The notes beneath the pieces were generated by a model. It saw only the letters and a list, made by a program, of their open reading frames with translations, had not been told where the DNA came from and ran no database searches. A DNA stretch of 16,024 nucleotides from Hungatella sp. UBA5385 (GTDB taxonomy: Bacteria; Bacillota; Clostridia; Lachnospirales; Lachnospiraceae). Shown one piece after another: positions 13,544-16,024 of the stretch. Positions within the stretch are counted from its first letter, which is position 1; every line of letters starts with the position of its first letter. The DNA is taken from contig DHOR01000047.1 of the NCBI GenBank assembly GCA_002409995.1, positions 161,358 to 177,381 on the forward strand. Direction: 5' to 3'. Position numbers and translations under genes: made by a program.

Positions 13544-14191
13544 ATGGCAAGTACAATCACCTTAACCCAGGAGTCGGAATCCATCATACATCTCTGCAAT
13601 AAGGATAAACGACTGGCAAAAGTTATATCTGCAATAGGACCTATTACTTATCAAAACACAGAAGAGCCCTATGTTTTTCTGGTAGAAACCATTATCGGAC
13701 AGATGCTTTCCAACAAGGTAGCAGCTATTATGTGTGACCGTTTATCCAATCTCTGTAATGGTGATATCTGCCCTGAGGCAATTGCCTCTCTCTCTGATGA
13801 AGAACTGAGATCGATTGGTATTTCCGGTTCTAAAGTAAACTACATACGCAATCTGACCAATGAAATAGCAAAGGGGAATATTGTCTTTTCCACCATAGAA
13901 AATGGGACAGATGATGAAGTGATGAAATACTTAACTTCTATCAAAGGAATCGGGAAATGGTCAGCGAAAATGTACCTGATCTTTGTCCTGGACCGCCAGA
14001 ATGTTCTTCCTGTTGAAGATATGGCATTTTTACAAAGCTATGGCTGGCTGTATAAGACAAAGGACTACAAACCTGCTGCCGTTGCTACCAAATGCAAAAA
14101 ATGGACACCCTATTCATCCATAGCCGCCCGTTATCTGTATATAGCTTTAGATGCAGGGATGACAAAAGAGGAGTTTCATTTATATAAATAA
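13544..14191 (+). CDS. DNA-3-methyladenine glycosylase 2-like protein, HhH-GPD superfamily
   Basis: This 215-aa protein is a base-excision-repair glycosylase of the AlkA/HhH-GPD type, expected to remove alkylated purines from DNA. The helix-hairpin-helix is at residues about 129-150 with the diagnostic GIGKWSA (135-141). The catalytic aspartate is Asp159 in LPVEDMAF, in the usual place after the hairpin. IIGQMLSNKVA at 50-60 is the family's first conserved helix. There are no Fe-S cluster cysteines at the C-terminus, so it is not a MutY/Nth type. It lacks the N-terminal AlkA beta domain, so it is a compact form. The ATG at 13544 has GGAGG (13532-13536) upstream. It is followed after 20 bases by the GNAT gene, so the two may be co-transcribed. 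Confidence 0.85.
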   Translation: MASTITLTQESESIIHLCNKDKRLAKVISAIGPITYQNTEEPYVFLVETIIGQMLSNKVAAIMCDRLSNLCNGDICPEAIASLSDEELRSIGISGSKVNYIRNLTNEIAKGNIVFSTIENGTDDEVMKYLTSIKGIGKWSAKMYLIFVLDRQNVLPVEDMAFLQSYGWLYKTKDYKPAAVATKCKKWTPYSSIAARYLYIALDAGMTKEEFHLYK

Positions 14192-14211
14192 AACTATATT
14201 GGAGGCCAATT

Positions 14212-14646
14212 ATGAAAATTGTTAAATTAAGTGAAGACAGAATAAAAGAAGCTGCTGAGTTATATATTACTGTATTTTCAAATGAACCATGGAATGATGA
14301 GTTCGAGTCTTATGAAGAAGTGGAAAATTTCATTAAGGTTTTTATCTCAAGTGATACTTATTTAAGTTATCTCGCATTGGAAAATGACGAAGTAATTGGA
14401 ATATGTTTAGGTCTGAAAAAGCCATGGATAAAAGGAATGGAATATTACATTGATGAATTCTGTATCAAATCTGATCTTCAGGGAAAAGGTTATGGAAGTC
14501 AATTTTTGTCTGCAATTGAAAAAGAAATCAATCTGTTGGGAATGTATAATATGATTTTAAATACAGAGAAAGGGTTTGCTTCAGAGACTTTTTATATTAA
14601 GAATGGCTTTAGACAATTATCTGATTTGATCGTATTGGGGAAATGA
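14212..14646 (+). CDS. GNAT family N-acetyltransferase
   Basis: This 144-aa protein has the GNAT acetyl-CoA signature. Residues about 79-100 hold IDEFCIKSDLQ followed by the pyrophosphate loop QGKGYGSQFL (Q/R-x-x-G-x-G). The C-terminal FYIKNGF motif (127-133) is typical of strand 5-helix 4. The N-terminal YITVFSNEPWNDEF opening resembles small-molecule acetyltransferases, some of them aminoglycoside or peptide modifying, but the substrate is not predictable. TTGGAGG lies just upstream of the ATG. Its last 28 codons and the following 20 bases occur again at 15917-16019. Confidence 0.87.
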   Translation: MKIVKLSEDRIKEAAELYITVFSNEPWNDEFESYEEVENFIKVFISSDTYLSYLALENDEVIGICLGLKKPWIKGMEYYIDEFCIKSDLQGKGYGSQFLSAIEKEINLLGMYNMILNTEKGFASETFYIKNGFRQLSDLIVLGK

Positions 14647-14665
14647 GGATTTACCTGAGGGGTTC
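14563..14665 (+). repeat. GNAT 3'-end repeat, intact copy
   Basis: These 103 bases, covering the end of the GNAT gene and the following sequence up to GAGGGGTTC, match 15917-16019 with 6 mismatches by hand alignment. Identity ends exactly inside the palindrome arm: this copy continues AGCC while the other continues GACCC. Confidence 0.95.
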
Positions 14666-14693
14666 AGCCTCATCAGCTAAGGGGGAATAAGAC

Positions 14694-15188
14694 ATGAAAA
14701 TTTTCAAAAAACCTAGATTCTATTATTTTGTTTTTGGTTTTGTGATTTTATTTATCATTTTTTACATCATATGGAATAATATGAACCCAAGCGGAGCCTG
14801 GATGACTCAAACTGATGAGATAAGAATAGAGTGGTATGACTATCAAGGAATTAAACATCAGAGTCAGTTATCAAATACGGAGAAGTTGAATCTAAATACC
14901 AAATTAGTAGGAATAGAAAAACATAAATTGTTATTTATGCCAAAGCCAAGGACTGGGGAATTAAGTTATAATATATATTACTATGGAACAAAAGATGTAC
15001 AGTATACGATAAAAAGTTCAGGGAACTTCATAGTTCAAAATATGAATTTTCCATACCAACGTTCTGCTTGGAAGGTGAACCAGAAAAATACTGATGAAAT
15101 GATTGAATATATAAAAAAATTAGATGATTTATTTAAGACTATTTTGTATAATTTGAGTTTTTCCCCTTCTTCAAGAATAATCCACTAA
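14694..15188 (+). CDS. Uncharacterised single-pass membrane protein
   Basis: This 164-aa protein is not recognised. A basic N-terminus (MKIFKKPR) is followed by a hydrophobic segment at residues about 9-27, rich in Phe, Ile and Val and lacking a clear cleavage site, so it is probably a membrane anchor with the remaining 135 residues outside. The exposed part is polar and strand-rich (EIRIEWYDYQG, ELSYNIYYYG, VQYTIKSSG). A GGGGG-containing site lies about 8 bases before the ATG. It is downstream of the GNAT gene on the same strand and upstream of a lipoprotein gene, and the pair may work at the cell surface (inference). The region is richer in A and T than the genes before 14200. Confidence 0.65.
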   Translation: MKIFKKPRFYYFVFGFVILFIIFYIIWNNMNPSGAWMTQTDEIRIEWYDYQGIKHQSQLSNTEKLNLNTKLVGIEKHKLLFMPKPRTGELSYNIYYYGTKDVQYTIKSSGNFIVQNMNFPYQRSAWKVNQKNTDEMIEYIKKLDDLFKTILYNLSFSPSSRIIH

Positions 15189-15227
15189 TACCAATTTGTC
15201 TAAATAATTATTAAGGCGGTGATATAT

Positions 15228-15593
15228 TTGCGAAAAATTCTTTTCAGTATTCTTGCTGCTTTTATTTTGATATTAACTGCATGCGGCAATAGTCATTCCG
15301 AAAAGATAACTCCAACGGGATACGACTCTTCTGAAATCGGGCAACCACAGATTATGTTAAATGGTATCATTTATTATTATTATGCAACTGGTTTTAATGA
15401 AGTTCTACCTATTGGCTATGCTGAAGCTGGTTCCGTTGAAAATGTAGACAATTATAATGAACCAACAGAAGATTATTGTGGTGCAAGAGTTGAAATTGGA
15501 CAGAAAATTTATTCTAGTGATATTTATGCTGAAGCCATTTATATTAAATATAGCGATGGATATGCGAAATTTTCCGTAAAAGAAAGTGAATAA
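15228..15593 (+). CDS. Putative lipoprotein of unknown function
   Basis: This protein of about 121 residues has a type II signal peptide: a short basic start (RK), a hydrophobic core and the lipobox LTAC with Cys19, so it should be lipid-anchored on the outer face of the membrane. The mature part carries YYYYATGFNEVLPIGYAEAG, then VDNYNEPTEDYCGARVEIGQ and YIKYSDGYAKFSV. This pattern recalls small secreted Clostridium proteins of unknown function. The start is a TTG at 15228, chosen because AAGGCGG lies 8 bases upstream; a GTG at 15219 in the same frame overlaps that site. It is followed by gene debris. Confidence 0.65.
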   Translation: MRKILFSILAAFILILTACGNSHSEKITPTGYDSSEIGQPQIMLNGIIYYYYATGFNEVLPIGYAEAGSVENVDNYNEPTEDYCGARVEIGQKIYSSDIYAEAIYIKYSDGYAKFSVKESE

Positions 15594-15703
15594 TATCTCT
15601 TGTTGATGATGGCCTAGGTGTCGGTATCTATAACACATATGCCAATGGCTTTTATAAGCCATTGGCATTAAATGAATGGATAACATATGAATTACGTAAT
15701 TAA
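15590..15703 (+). pseudogene. Orphan 37-codon reading frame, likely a gene remnant
   Basis: Just after the lipoprotein stop, another frame reads LVDDGLGVGIYNTYANGF then YKPLALNEWITYELRN-stop, with no start codon or ribosome binding site. The sequence looks like protein (regular polar and aromatic mix) but no family is recognised. It overlaps the hairpin at 15640-15667. It may be the 3' end of a lost gene. Confidence 0.4.
15640..15667. repeat. Perfect 12-bp hairpin
   Basis: TGCCAATGGCTT and AAGCCATTGGCA flank the 4-base loop TTAT (15640-15667). No T tract follows on either strand, so it is not a classical terminator. A separate 12-base palindrome AATTACGTAATT lies at 15690-15701. Confidence 0.6.
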
Positions 15704-15730
15704 GGTAAAATTTTTGAATAAATACTATAA

Positions 15731-16000
15731 GCAGGGGATGAGTTAATCACTGCTGTTTATATAAATGAACTAAATATAGAAAGAGGAAAAATAACCGCAA
15801 TTGTTGGCCGCAGCGGATCTGGAAAAACAACCTTGCTAAATATGTTGGGAGAGATGGACAAACCAACACAAGGGGGAGTTACTATTGAATGCTTTCAGCT
15901 CTCCCATGCATTTGAAACAGAGAAAGGATTTGCTTCAGAGACTTTTTATATTAAGAATGGCTTTAGACAATTATCTGATTTGATCGTTTTGGAGAAGTGA
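15731..16000 (+). pseudogene. ABC-transporter ATPase fragment fused in frame to a GNAT C-terminus
   Basis: An open frame of 89 codons without a start codon follows a TAA. Codons 4-58 are the N-terminal part of an ABC ATPase of the MacB/LolD style: INELNIERGKITAIVG, then the Walker A motif GRSGSGKTT (codons 26-34), LLNMLGEMDKPTQGG. The Q-loop, signature and Walker B are absent. After about 8 codons of junction sequence, the frame continues as TEKGFASETFYIKNGF to the stop, which is the last 27 residues of the GNAT protein encoded at 14212-14646. The chimera cannot be a working transporter or acetyltransferase; it is the product of recombination at the 103-base repeat or next to it. Confidence 0.8.
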
Positions 16001-16019
16001 ATATTTACCTGAGGGGTTC
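15917..16019 (+). repeat. GNAT 3'-end repeat, second copy
   Basis: This is the partner of 14563-14665 (6 mismatches over 103 bases, by hand). The conserved frame ends at the TGA of 15998-16000. Past the stop, ATTTACCTGAGGGGTTC is shared, then the sequence enters the palindrome arm found at the start of the window. Confidence 0.95.
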
Positions 16020-16024
16020 GACCC
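16013..16024 (+). repeat. Window-end copy of the palindrome left arm
   Basis: GGGGTTCGACCC at 16013-16024 is identical to positions 1-12. CTGA at 16009-16012 is complementary to TCAG at 35-38, so overlapping the two ends would give a perfect 20-bp stem with a 2-base loop. Confidence 0.9.

Noticed and set aside
1..16024. The window as a complete circular plasmid
   Set aside because: Only a 12-base end overlap supports it, inside a palindrome likely to be dispersed. No replication, partition or mobilisation gene is present and the gene content is chromosomal in type.

Overview
The window looks like a low-GC Bacillota chromosome segment, most likely from a gut Lachnospiraceae-type Clostridium (inference). 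The reasons are AT-rich DNA, strong GGAGG-type ribosome binding sites on almost every gene, and families common in that group: DUF1062, CD3324, sce7726, DUF2339 and small rubredoxin-like proteins. No rRNA, tRNA, CRISPR array, transposase or replication gene is seen.

Layout. Positions 1-34 hold a perfect palindrome. The minus strand from 49 to 5507 carries a pyridoxal/pyridoxamine kinase, a DUF1062 protein, a HigBA-type toxin-antitoxin pair whose toxin looks internally deleted, a CD3324-family HTH protein, a SAM methyltransferase, a pentapeptide-repeat gene broken by a frameshift and coupled to a sce7726/PD-(D/E)XK nuclease-like gene, and a rubredoxin-like protein. From 5669 to 9310 lies a three-gene minus-strand operon: an M56/BlaR1-like membrane metallopeptidase, an S66 LD-carboxypeptidase/MccF-like hydrolase and a class-C beta-lactamase-fold serine hydrolase. 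BlaI-like operator repeats precede it, in the divergent gap shared with an unknown 146-aa plus-strand gene. A DUF3592-DUF2339 membrane operon (10004-12872) and a second rubredoxin-like gene (13010-13345) follow. The latter has a near-consensus promoter carrying a Fur-like box.

From 13544 the genes are on the plus strand: an AlkA-type HhH-GPD glycosylase, a GNAT acetyltransferase, a one-TM protein and a lipoprotein. The last 430 bases are gene debris: an orphan 37-codon reading frame with a 12-bp hairpin, then an ABC-transporter ATPase fragment fused in frame to a second copy of the GNAT gene's 3' end. That copy runs into the same palindrome half with which the window begins. The last 12 bases equal the first 12, and joining the ends would restore a perfect 20-bp stem between two convergent genes.

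Themes. The most coherent functional unit is the M56-S66-serine hydrolase operon, which reads as an envelope-stress or peptide/beta-lactam response cassette whose repressor is not in the window (inference). The second theme is visible decay and recombination: a frameshift, an in-frame toxin deletion, a duplicated methyltransferase tail, a duplicated GNAT tail and a chimeric ABC/GNAT frame.
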